Source of the DNA: JAZLIL01 sp045617405
Lineage (GTDB): Bacteria > Bacillota > Clostridia > Lachnospirales > Lachnospiraceae
NCBI GenBank assembly: GCA_045617405.1
Contig: JAZLIL010000142.1
Span: forward strand, 1-15,750
Reading direction: 5' to 3'
Length of the DNA stretch: 15,750 nucleotides
The translations under genes and the position numbers were made by a program. Under the pieces are notes generated by a model, which made no database searches, was not told where the DNA came from, and was given only the letters and a program-made list of their open reading frames with translations. Every line of letters begins with the position of its first letter. Position 1 is the first letter of the stretch. Below are positions 1-5,757 of the stretch, in pieces.

Positions 1-361
1 ACTTCAGCAAATGGTACGCTTCATGGTACTTGTAATACCCCGAATCACGGAAATACTCTTCCTTCTGTGGTTTGCTGTAATAACTGTCAGACATCATAAG
101 ATACCAGTGAACGTCTTTTGAAACAACGTCTTCCGGTGTATTGAAGGTGTATTGGCTCTTCCCGACATACTTGATAATCGACGCTTCAACACCGCTCTCC
201 TCGCGGACCTCACGAAGTGCGGTATCCTTGTACTCTTCGCCTTCTTCAACGGTACCCTTAGGAAGCACCCATCCTTCATACTTATTCTTGTAATTCTTGT
301 ACAGTAATAAAATCTTACCTCTGAAAATAACAACACCACCACAGCTAGTAGCTTCTAACAT
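1..361 (-). CDS. Nudix hydrolase, partial (C-terminal end beyond the left edge)
   Basis: The first 120 residues of a Nudix hydrolase are present; the reading frame runs off the window without a stop. Nudix enzymes cleave nucleoside diphosphates linked to another group, but the substrate cannot be told here. The Nudix box starts at about residue 36 with GTVEEGEE and continues to REVREESGV, matching G-x5-E-x7-REUxEExGU; the two Glu of REExG-type sequence are the metal ligands. The preceding WVLPKG is also typical. The ATG at 359-361 is chosen because a GGAGG lies about 7 bases upstream and the MLEATSCGGVVIF start fits the first beta strand of the fold. The gene diverges from the isomerase gene. 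The family call is safe; a specific role such as oxidised-nucleotide or diadenosine-polyphosphate cleavage is unknown. Confidence 0.93.
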   Translation of the reverse strand, partial: MLEATSCGGVVIFRGKILLLYKNYKNKYEGWVLPKGTVEEGEEYKDTALREVREESGVEASIIKYVGKSQYTFNTPEDVVSKDVHWYLMMSDSYYSKPQKEEYFRDSGYYKYHEAYHLLK

Positions 362-399
362 GGCAATACCTCCGCTCTGGTGTTACTAAATCTGAAACA

Positions 400-428
400 A
401 GTATACCCCACTTCTTTTAACAATGCAA
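400..428 (-). promoter_or_regulatory. Probable sigma-70/A promoter of the Nudix gene
   Basis: Read on the minus strand, TTGCAT (423-428) and TATACT (400-405) are separated by 17 bp. The -10 box is one base from consensus; the -35 box is weak. It lies about 40 bp ahead of the Nudix start codon. Confidence 0.5.
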
Positions 429-450
429 CATGTTGTACTCCCGAAAAATC

Positions 451-479
451 TTGTAAAGCAATATGCTATGTGATATAGT
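451..479 (+). promoter_or_regulatory. Probable promoter of the peptidyl-prolyl isomerase gene
   Basis: TTGTAA (451-456), a 17-bp spacer and TATAGT (474-479) are present, with TGA just ahead of the -10 giving an extended -10 element. Transcription would begin near 486, leaving a leader of about 26 bases that contains the GGAGG at 501-505. Confidence 0.65.
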
Positions 480-511
480 ACATCTATCACATGCAATTTA
501 GGAGGAAAAAT

Positions 512-1033
512 ATGGCAACTAATCCTGTTGTAACATTCGAAATTCAGGGACTTGGTCAGATTAAGGCTGAACTCTATCCCTCCATTGCTCCGAACACGGT
601 AAACAATTTTATCTCACTCGTAAAGAAGGGGTTTTATGACGGCCTCATCTTCCACCGTGTAATAAAAGGCTTTATGATTCAGGGAGGATGTCCCGACGGA
701 ACAGGAATGGGCGGTCCCGGGTACAGCATCCGTGGTGAATTTGCAGACAACGGTATTGAGAATCAGCTTATTCATGAAGCAGGCGTTCTCTCAATGGCAC
801 GTGCGATGCATCCCGATTCTGCAGGTTCACAGTTTTTCATCATGCACAAGGCAGCACCTCACCTCGACGGTTCCTACGCTGCATTCGGCAAGGTAATCGA
901 AGGCATGGACGTCGTCAACAAGATAGCCGAGACTATGACAAACAGCATGGATCGTCCCATCGATGCAAAGGTTATGGAGAAGGTTACTGTTGAGACATTC
1001 GGCGTTGACTACCCCGAGCCTGAAAAAATGTAA
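512..1033 (+). CDS. Cyclophilin-type peptidyl-prolyl cis-trans isomerase
   Basis: This 173-aa protein is a cytoplasmic cyclophilin that catalyses cis-trans isomerisation of bonds preceding proline and helps protein folding. The hallmark FHRVIKGFMIQGG lies at about residues 47-59, with the catalytic Arg as R49. SAGSQFFI (about 103-110) and HLDGSYAAFGKV (about 117-128) form the rest of the active-site groove; the latter has Leu where human cyclophilin A has the cyclosporin-binding Trp, as in many bacterial forms. No signal peptide is seen, and the length is normal for a single-domain bacterial cyclophilin. The ATG at 512 is preferred over the in-frame ATG at 491 because AGGAGGAA sits 6-7 bases ahead of it, and residues encoded from 491 would span the ribosome binding site. 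The gene is monocistronic, with its own promoter and a downstream terminator. Family members are often named ppiB, but the orthology is not certain enough to give a symbol. Confidence 0.96.
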   Translation: MATNPVVTFEIQGLGQIKAELYPSIAPNTVNNFISLVKKGFYDGLIFHRVIKGFMIQGGCPDGTGMGGPGYSIRGEFADNGIENQLIHEAGVLSMARAMHPDSAGSQFFIMHKAAPHLDGSYAAFGKVIEGMDVVNKIAETMTNSMDRPIDAKVMEKVTVETFGVDYPEPEKM

Positions 1034-1054
1034 AGAACAGCTATCGCTTTTTAT

Positions 1055-1088
1055 GCGTCACACGACTGTATATTCGAGCGTGTGGCGC
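1055..1088. other. Unassigned 10-bp inverted repeat after the isomerase gene
   Basis: GCGTCACACG (1055-1064) pairs with CGTGTGGCGC (1079-1088) with one G-U pair and a 14-base loop. No T-run follows, so it is not itself a standard terminator. It sits in the 3' untranslated region between the stop codon and the terminator, where it might protect the message end. Confidence 0.5.
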
Positions 1089-1101
1089 CTTAACTGATAT
1101 C

Positions 1102-1138
1102 AAAAGGGCTGCCCGCCAATCCGGACAGCCCTTTTTTC
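1102..1138. terminator. Bidirectional intrinsic terminator
   Basis: AAAAGGGCTG (1102-1111) pairs with CAGCCCTTTT (1126-1135), with an inner CCG/CGG pairing. It is followed by a T-run on the + strand and, because of the A-run on its left, by four T on the minus strand. It ends the isomerase transcript and probably also the ComFB operon that converges on it. Confidence 0.88.
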
Positions 1139-1161
1139 TCTTTTAAATGTACCAACACACC

Positions 1162-1431
1162 TCAGTGTTTCGGATTATTCCCTACAATCTGAGCAGCGTA
1201 CGAAATTTCAGCAACAACAGACATATCAAAACCTGAATCAAGCGAATTGACTCTCGAAATCACTTCTCCCTTTTCACTCGCAACGTACTTGGTGGGAAGA
1301 TGATTAAGTGCATAACACATAATGTCTTTCCTGCATTTTTCGCATTTGCAGACACCCAGCCTGTCAATGATAGCATCAAGGCGCTGCTCAACGATTTCTT
1401 CCATCAGATTTTTTAATACAACCTTCCCCAT
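1162..1431 (-). CDS. ComFB-domain protein
   Basis: This 89-aa protein matches the ComFB (late competence) family. The pattern is an N-terminal helix NLMEEIVEQRLDAIIDRL, a cysteine group at C28, C30, C33 and C39 (CKCEKCRKDIMCYALN), then LPTKYVASEKGEV. The cysteines are arranged as a likely zinc site. In Bacillus subtilis comFB lies in the comF operon but is not needed for transformation. In cyanobacteria ComFB-domain proteins (CdgR) have been reported to bind cyclic di-GMP, so a signalling role is possible here but unproven. The ATG overlaps the stop of the upstream 65-aa gene (TGATG), indicating translational coupling. No comFA or comFC neighbour is present, which argues against a DNA-uptake operon. 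Confidence 0.85.
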   Translation of the reverse strand: MGKVVLKNLMEEIVEQRLDAIIDRLGVCKCEKCRKDIMCYALNHLPTKYVASEKGEVISRVNSLDSGFDMSVVAEISYAAQIVGNNPKH

Positions 1432-1628
1432 CAGTCGCCTCCAATTTTAACAGGTTCTTCCGCACTTGTTCTGTAATACTTCACAAAATTGCCGCTTTCA
1501 AGCTTAACGGGATTCTCTCCGCAAAGATCCTTGTCCCAGACATAATGAACCACATCGTACATTGACTGGTCTACTCCGTAAGCTTCATTAAATGGTAAAA
1601 TAGGCTGATACTTTTTCTCTTCTTCCAT
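1431..1628 (-). CDS. Small hypothetical protein, coupled to the ComFB gene
   Basis: I do not recognise this 65-aa protein. It is acidic at the N-terminus (MEEEKK), rich in aromatic residues (three Tyr plus a Trp in YDVVHYVWDKD at about 24-34) and has one Cys (about residue 36). No signal peptide, membrane segment or repeat is seen. It is judged real because it has a near-consensus promoter, a GGTGAT ribosome binding site about 6 bases from the ATG, and a TGATG overlap with the ComFB gene, all on the same strand. The coupling suggests that it works with, or is made in step with, the ComFB-domain protein. Confidence 0.75.
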   Translation of the reverse strand: MEEEKKYQPILPFNEAYGVDQSMYDVVHYVWDKDLCGENPVKLESGNFVKYYRTSAEEPVKIGGD

Positions 1629-1650
1629 TGCAAATCACCCCGCTAATGCG

Positions 1651-1679
1651 ATTATAGCTCAGCTCATGAACATTGTAAA
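1651..1679 (-). promoter_or_regulatory. Promoter of the 65-aa/ComFB operon
   Basis: On the minus strand TTTACA (1674-1679), a 17-bp spacer and a perfect TATAAT (1651-1656) are present. The start would fall near 1644, giving a short leader of about 16 bases ahead of the ATG at 1628. Confidence 0.82.
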
Positions 1680-1828
1680 GCAAAATGACAGCCTGAAAGA
1701 GAGTGCTACTTAGGGATTTTCTAAAAAAGAGAATTTTTGACCGGCACTCTTCAAGCGGAAGCACAAACTAAAGACCACACCGAAGTCAGTGGGTTTTCTT
1801 GCACTTTTATAAATATTCTTAAAGGGGT
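1680..1828. other. Non-coding stretch with nested inverted repeats
   Basis: No convincing gene is seen here. The stretch holds an inner stem ATTTTCT/AGAGAAT (1716-1722 with 1728-1734, one G-U pair) followed by a short T-run, nested inside AGAGTGC/GCACTCT (1700-1706 with 1744-1750). Its relation to a transcript is unclear, since it lies upstream of the promoter assigned to the 237-aa gene and behind the ComFB operon promoter. Confidence 0.35.
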
Positions 1829-1855
1829 TAAGAAACAGTCTGCTCTTTCCGATAA
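1829..1855 (+). promoter_or_regulatory. Probable sigma-28 (sigma-D, flagellar-type) promoter
   Basis: TAAG (1829-1832), a 15-bp spacer and TCCGATAA (1848-1855) are seen. The known sigma-28 consensus is TAAA, about 15 bp, GCCGATAA, so 3 of 4 and 7 of 8 bases match. No good sigma-A pair is apparent nearby. It would start transcription near 1862, ahead of the FliD-C-like gene, which fits flagellar control. Confidence 0.6.
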
Positions 1856-1901
1856 TATCATTGAGGCGCGTGTTTGTATGCCTTCGGGGTAGAGGGAACT
1901 G

Positions 1902-1922
1902 CTCCCATCTTTCGCAAAGGAG
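1902..1922 (+). promoter_or_regulatory. Ribosome binding site with possible self-pairing leader
   Basis: AAAGGAG (1916-1922) lies 10 bases ahead of the ATG at 1933 and fixes that start. CTTT (1909-1912) can pair with AAAG (1916-1919) across CGC, and CTC (1902-1904) with GAG (1920-1922). A competing hairpin, GGGA (1894-1897) with TCCC (1903-1906), would free the site. The stems are short, so a regulatory role is only a possibility. Confidence 0.4.
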
Positions 1923-1932
1923 TGTGACAACT

Positions 1933-2646
1933 ATGGCAGGATTATCAGGTATTGGAAACAACACTAACGACATTTTCTCAAATTTCTTAGGAACTAACAG
2001 CACTGACAATACCAATCAGTCGGGATTTATCGGTGACATGGCTCTGATTCGAAGCGGAGCATATAAAAAGGCGCTCAAGGCGTACTATAAGAATGAAGAC
2101 GGATCGTCATCGGGAGTATCCGGAAAGGAAAGCACAGAAGTTACCGAAGAGCGAACAAAAGCCCTTGCCGCAAAGGATTCGGCATCGCAGCTTCGTTCCA
2201 TCGTGGAAGAACTCAGAGACACTGATTTCTCACTTGACAACCGTGACAAATCTATTGAAACCGTTAAGAAATTCATTGAAAAGTACAATTCCCTCGTAGA
2301 ACAGGGAAGTAAGCCCGACAACAAGTCAATTCTTCAGAACACTCTCTGGTTGACAAAGGAAACAAAGGCAAATGCAGGTCTTCTTGAAGATGTCGGCATC
2401 AAGATTGCGGAAGGCAACAAGCTTGAACTCGATGAAGAGAAGTTCAAGAAGGTACGCCCGACCGATCTTGAATCGCTGTTTAAAGGAAACGGTTTTTCGC
2501 ATAAGCTCCTTGAACGTTCGGACAAGATCATCAAGGCAGCTGCAGCCGTCGCAAGCGCAAATACTCATGCATCGGCCTACACCTTCAGCGGTCAATATGA
2601 CACGGGCTTATCATCAAGCGGAACAGCCTACGACAAGCAGAAGTAG
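1933..2646 (+). CDS. Hypothetical protein with FliD C-terminal-like region
   Basis: This 237-aa protein begins with a Gly/Asn/Ser/Thr-rich segment (1-35), then a helical, charged region. Residues about 108-185 resemble the C-terminal domain of the flagellar cap protein FliD: VKKFIEKYNSLV, then LLEDVGIKIAEGNKLELDEEKF and LESLFKG, the pattern usually seen where FliD reads GI...G.L.LD..K....LF. A helix to about 210 and a Ser/Thr/Tyr-rich tail follow. The FliD N-terminal domain is absent, there is no signal peptide, and FliD itself is normally far longer. The ATG at 1933 is chosen for its AAAGGAG; the in-frame TTG at 1861 lies at the predicted transcription start. A sigma-28-like promoter supports a flagellar link. 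It could be an export-related, assembly or checkpoint partner, or a diverged filament-associated protein; the exact role is unknown. It converges on the U32 gene with a 3-bp gap. Confidence 0.72.
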   Translation: MAGLSGIGNNTNDIFSNFLGTNSTDNTNQSGFIGDMALIRSGAYKKALKAYYKNEDGSSSGVSGKESTEVTEERTKALAAKDSASQLRSIVEELRDTDFSLDNRDKSIETVKKFIEKYNSLVEQGSKPDNKSILQNTLWLTKETKANAGLLEDVGIKIAEGNKLELDEEKFKKVRPTDLESLFKGNGFSHKLLERSDKIIKAAAAVASANTHASAYTFSGQYDTGLSSSGTAYDKQK

Positions 2647-2649
2647 ATG

Positions 2650-5193
2650 CTACTCTACTCCTCTGTTAAAGTGTTCACGAGTGAATTCGCCATTAAAATG
2701 TCCTGCGAGTATTTCACGGACTTCATCAGGCGTTTCAATTGTAAAATCGTATCTTATTAATGACGGGGCAAAAGAACCGTCAGCTTGTTTTGCAGATTCA
2801 GGAGCAACCCGGTCGGCAATACAGAGCCTGTCGGCATTATATATCACGTTATAGCAGAGCTTCATCGCAATGTCACTTCCGCACCCGCACGTCGGGTCGC
2901 AGACAGTGCGGTACATGAAGCTCTTTCCTTTTTCATCTGTTATCCTTGAAACGGAAGATGTCTTACGGCACTCCTTATTTGTTCTTCTAATGCACTGATT
3001 CGTGAACATTACAGGTTCGTAACCGTAGACAACCATTAAGGTATCTGCCTCAAAAGAAGGAAGAAGTGCCCTTAACTCCTGGGCGTTCAGCTCCCTCGGA
3101 AGTGTAATTGCAGCACCGTCAGACACGTGTCCGTTCAGCATTTTTTCGATTTCCTTTACACTAAAGCAGTTCATGGCGTAGACAGTGCAGTCCGTGTGAA
3201 CAGCTTTTCCCGCCGGAATGCATGAAAGCTCTTCAAGGTTTCTTACAAGAAACCCGGTAAAGCCTGATTCCGAAAGCTTTGATACAAGCTTTTTCACTCC
3301 GAAAAGGACAGGTTTTCTTGCAATGTGAGGCAATGCGGCAAAGACCGGTATTCCCGCGTTTTTAAGTTTCGACGTGCAATTCAAAAGCTCATCAAATGAC
3401 ATCATCGAAGCTTCAAGGTAAACGTGATTCGCCACACCTGATTCAATAACCGCATCAATCTGCTCTTCATTAGAAACAAGACAGCATATACGCTTTATTC
3501 CGCGATTTTCCTGCTTCCCGGCATCACATTCTGATTCTTCTGAATCGTTTAACACTGTTGCTGCCTCAAAATCACTTTCATCTGCCCCTTTTGATGTTCT
3601 CTCACGGGCAATCGTGACATTTTTCGCATCATCCGGATTTCTGAAAAAGCCTTCAAGTATCTTCTCACGAAGAAGCCTTACGGCGCTTCGTCGCAGTTCG
3701 TTTAACTCTCCTATCCGGGCAAAGGAATTACCGTCCGTGATAACCTTTGATGATTCAAGACAAAAATCTGTTGTTCCCAGCTTTGAAAGTACAGCTTCAA
3801 GCCTTTGCTCAGTCATTCCCGATTTCTTTGCACTTTCGGCAGCACTGCCTTCTACTAAAGACGACACACAGCCAAAAGAGTACGATACTCTGACAGGCTC
3901 ACCTGCGAGCACTGTGATTACGCCGGCTATACCAATCGGTTTATGTGCGTTCACAAACATTTTGTCAATTCTGTCGATCAGTGAAGCATTCCTTGTCCTG
4001 TATAGTTCGTCTCCCGGAAGAATTTTCAGACCTCTTTTGTAATTTGCGCAAAAATCTTTGCCGGCAGCCTTCGCCTCTCCGAGTGTAAATTCGTAGACAG
4101 GCGAAAGATTCCTGCTGATTTCAAGCACGTCACCGTGCGAAAGATCATGATCGCAGGCAATCACTACACTGTCCTTTGAAACAGATTTTACAACGCCGAC
4201 TCTGAGCCCGAGATGGTTCGGTCTTTTCGTAACAACCATTTCGGGACCCTTCTTTCCTTCATAGCCTCCGGTGCAAAAGCTTCCGCGGTTGTAGAGCTCC
4301 ATAAGCTGCTCCATATCACGCCCCATCTGCGAGGTGCGGTATGTCTTCGTGCTTAAATACTCATTTGCCAGCTTTTCATATGCCTCGTAACCCTTTTCGT
4401 AATAAAGATCTACGTACTTTCTGTAGATTGCGGTCACTCCGGCAGTGTACTCGGGGCTCTTCATCCTTCCCTCGATTTTAAGGGAATGCGCTCCTGTTTC
4501 GAGAATCTTATGCAGAATCGGCAGGGTACACATGTCGCTGTGGCTTAATATGTACGAAGTCCTCCCACTCTCATCTGTGTAGAGACGTCTGCAGGGCTGC
4601 GCGCATCGCCCTCTGTTTCCGCTCCTTCCTCCGATCATGCTGCTCATCAGACATTGGCCCGAACTGCCGTAGCACATAGCGCCGTGGATAAAGACCTCCA
4701 CCTCAAGCCCCGACTCGCGCACAAGATCCGATACCTCTGAAAGCGTAAGCTCACGCGCAGGAACAACTCTCGTCACGCTCCTTTTGAATCTGTTCGCAAT
4801 AACCATGGTCCCTGCCGCACCGGTAAGTGCCGCCTGGGTGCTCAGATGTATAGGAAGAGCTGGGAACATTTCTTCTATCATGGCCATCACGCCGTAATCC
4901 TGGACTATTACGCCGTCAAGTCCCCGAACATACAAAGGAAACAGATAGCCGTAGAGCTTATCTGTTTCCCTGTCTTTTAATAACGTATTCACTGTAAGAT
5001 AGAGCTTAACACCGCGAAGATGTGCATAGTCAAGTGCTTCAATAAGTCTGTCGCCCTTCGGGTTGTCGGCGTAGGCTCTTGCTCCGAAAAGTTCACCACC
5101 CATATAAACGGCGTCACATCCTGCTTCAATCGCCGCGCACATACTCTCAAAGGAACCTGCCGGTGCAAGAAGCTCTGCTTTCATCTTCTCCAT
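2650..5193 (-). CDS. U32 family protein, RlhA/TrhP-like, with long C-terminal half
   Basis: This 847-aa protein is of the U32 family. Although named peptidases, the characterised members RlhA and TrhP of E. coli hydroxylate a cytidine of 23S rRNA or wobble uridine of tRNA using prephenate. The N-terminal barrel starts with ELLAPAGSFESMCAAIEAGCDAVYMGG split over residues 7-33. The family signature HGAMCYGSSGQC (170-181) and following GNRGRCAQPC give C174, C181, C197 and C201, the likely iron-sulfur ligands. A beta-rich DUF3656-like part follows at about 320-510, then a low-complexity acidic linker near 530-565, and a second barrel-like half that ends with a further cysteine-rich segment (CDPTCGCG). 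This longer layout is familiar from Clostridia proteins but is longer than RlhA. The ATG at 5193 has AGGA 4 bases ahead; Met4 is an alternative. It follows zapA by 12 bp, so the two form an operon. Specific RNA target not known. Confidence 0.9.
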   Translation of the reverse strand: MEKMKAELLAPAGSFESMCAAIEAGCDAVYMGGELFGARAYADNPKGDRLIEALDYAHLRGVKLYLTVNTLLKDRETDKLYGYLFPLYVRGLDGVIVQDYGVMAMIEEMFPALPIHLSTQAALTGAAGTMVIANRFKRSVTRVVPARELTLSEVSDLVRESGLEVEVFIHGAMCYGSSGQCLMSSMIGGRSGNRGRCAQPCRRLYTDESGRTSYILSHSDMCTLPILHKILETGAHSLKIEGRMKSPEYTAGVTAIYRKYVDLYYEKGYEAYEKLANEYLSTKTYRTSQMGRDMEQLMELYNRGSFCTGGYEGKKGPEMVVTKRPNHLGLRVGVVKSVSKDSVVIACDHDLSHGDVLEISRNLSPVYEFTLGEAKAAGKDFCANYKRGLKILPGDELYRTRNASLIDRIDKMFVNAHKPIGIAGVITVLAGEPVRVSYSFGCVSSLVEGSAAESAKKSGMTEQRLEAVLSKLGTTDFCLESSKVITDGNSFARIGELNELRRSAVRLLREKILEGFFRNPDDAKNVTIARERTSKGADESDFEAATVLNDSEESECDAGKQENRGIKRICCLVSNEEQIDAVIESGVANHVYLEASMMSFDELLNCTSKLKNAGIPVFAALPHIARKPVLFGVKKLVSKLSESGFTGFLVRNLEELSCIPAGKAVHTDCTVYAMNCFSVKEIEKMLNGHVSDGAAITLPRELNAQELRALLPSFEADTLMVVYGYEPVMFTNQCIRRTNKECRKTSSVSRITDEKGKSFMYRTVCDPTCGCGSDIAMKLCYNVIYNADRLCIADRVAPESAKQADGSFAPSLIRYDFTIETPDEVREILAGHFNGEFTREHFNRGVE

Positions 5194-5205
5194 AGCATCC
5201 TGTTC

Positions 5206-5613
5206 TCACTGCTTTGTTTGTTCAAGCTTAGCCTCAAGCTTTACAATCTTCTTCTGCTCTTCGATGTTCTCCTGCTTAAGGTCCTCGATTTCGGCATTAA
5301 GTGCATCAATCCTACCCTTTAGGCTGATAATCTCGTGCTTCAGGGTATAGATTTCGTTGCTCTTAGAATCGCTGTCGGCCTCTGCATCTTCAAGCTGTTC
5401 CTTGACTCTGAAATACTCATCGGCGAGATTCAGCTGTGTGAGAACATTCTTGTGTTCGGTATCGAAATGCTTGAATCCCTCGTTCCGGCTCAAATCAGCA
5501 ATCTTATTGTTGATAAAGCCTGCAATCTTCTGAAGATACTCCTCGCTCTCATAACCCGAAAGCGTATATCTCTTGTTATTGATAATCACATCGATGTCAG
5601 TTTTCTTATTCAT
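5206..5613 (-). CDS. zapA: Cell division protein ZapA
   Basis: This 135-aa cytoplasmic protein matches ZapA, which binds FtsZ and bundles its filaments at the division ring. The N-terminal globular domain is recognisable from DIDVIINNKRYTLSGYESEEYLQKIAGFINNKI (split over residues 6-38). From about 60 to the end the protein is a coiled coil with heptad-like Leu/Ile spacing, longer than the coil in many ZapA proteins. The ATG at 5611-5613 is preceded by GGAGGAG at good spacing and by a near-consensus promoter. It is the first gene of an operon with the U32 gene, an arrangement common in Clostridia. Confidence 0.92.
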   Translation of the reverse strand: MNKKTDIDVIINNKRYTLSGYESEEYLQKIAGFINNKIADLSRNEGFKHFDTEHKNVLTQLNLADEYFRVKEQLEDAEADSDSKSNEIYTLKHEIISLKGRIDALNAEIEDLKQENIEEQKKIVKLEAKLEQTKQ

Positions 5614-5646
5614 GATGCTCCTCCGTTTCTATATCCCCAATAATTG

Positions 5647-5675
5647 ATTATATCTGTAATAACCATTGTTTTCAA
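5647..5675 (-). promoter_or_regulatory. Promoter of the zapA-U32 operon
   Basis: Minus-strand TTGAAA (5670-5675), 17 bp and a perfect TATAAT (5647-5652) are present, about 34 bp ahead of the zapA start codon. It is back to back with the argH promoter. Confidence 0.85.
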
Positions 5676-5688
5676 GTGTTCTTGCCTC

Positions 5689-5718
5689 TTTACTTTGCCT
5701 GACCGATGTGTGTATAAT
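5689..5718 (+). promoter_or_regulatory. Promoter of argH
   Basis: A perfect TATAAT (5713-5718) is preceded at 18 bp by TTTACT (5689-5694). The start would be near 5725, giving a leader of about 33 bases. No ARG-box-like palindrome was recognised, so arginine control is not shown by the sequence. Confidence 0.7.
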
Positions 5719-5757
5719 AGTGAAGCCAATTATTATGGGAACATGGAGGAATTTTAC

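Noticed and set aside
1880..1910. Cyclic di-GMP riboswitch in the leader of the FliD-C-like gene
   Set aside because: The leader has a G-rich hairpin-forming segment, but the conserved GEMM core and tetraloop-receptor pattern are not present.
1861..1932. Upstream TTG start for the FliD-C-like protein
   Set aside because: It falls at the predicted transcription start with no ribosome binding site; the ATG at 1933 has AAAGGAG at good spacing.
1710..2015. Open frame of 101 codons on the minus strand over the non-coding gap
   Set aside because: It overlaps the FliD-C-like start and sigma-28-like promoter, has no good ribosome binding site and matches no family I know.
3614..4042. Open frame of 142 codons on the + strand
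   Set aside because: Lies wholly antisense inside the U32 gene and has no ribosome binding site or family likeness.
5644..5757. N-terminal extension of ArgH
   Set aside because: It would cover the promoter and ribosome binding site, and known ArgH proteins begin near MKLWGGRF.
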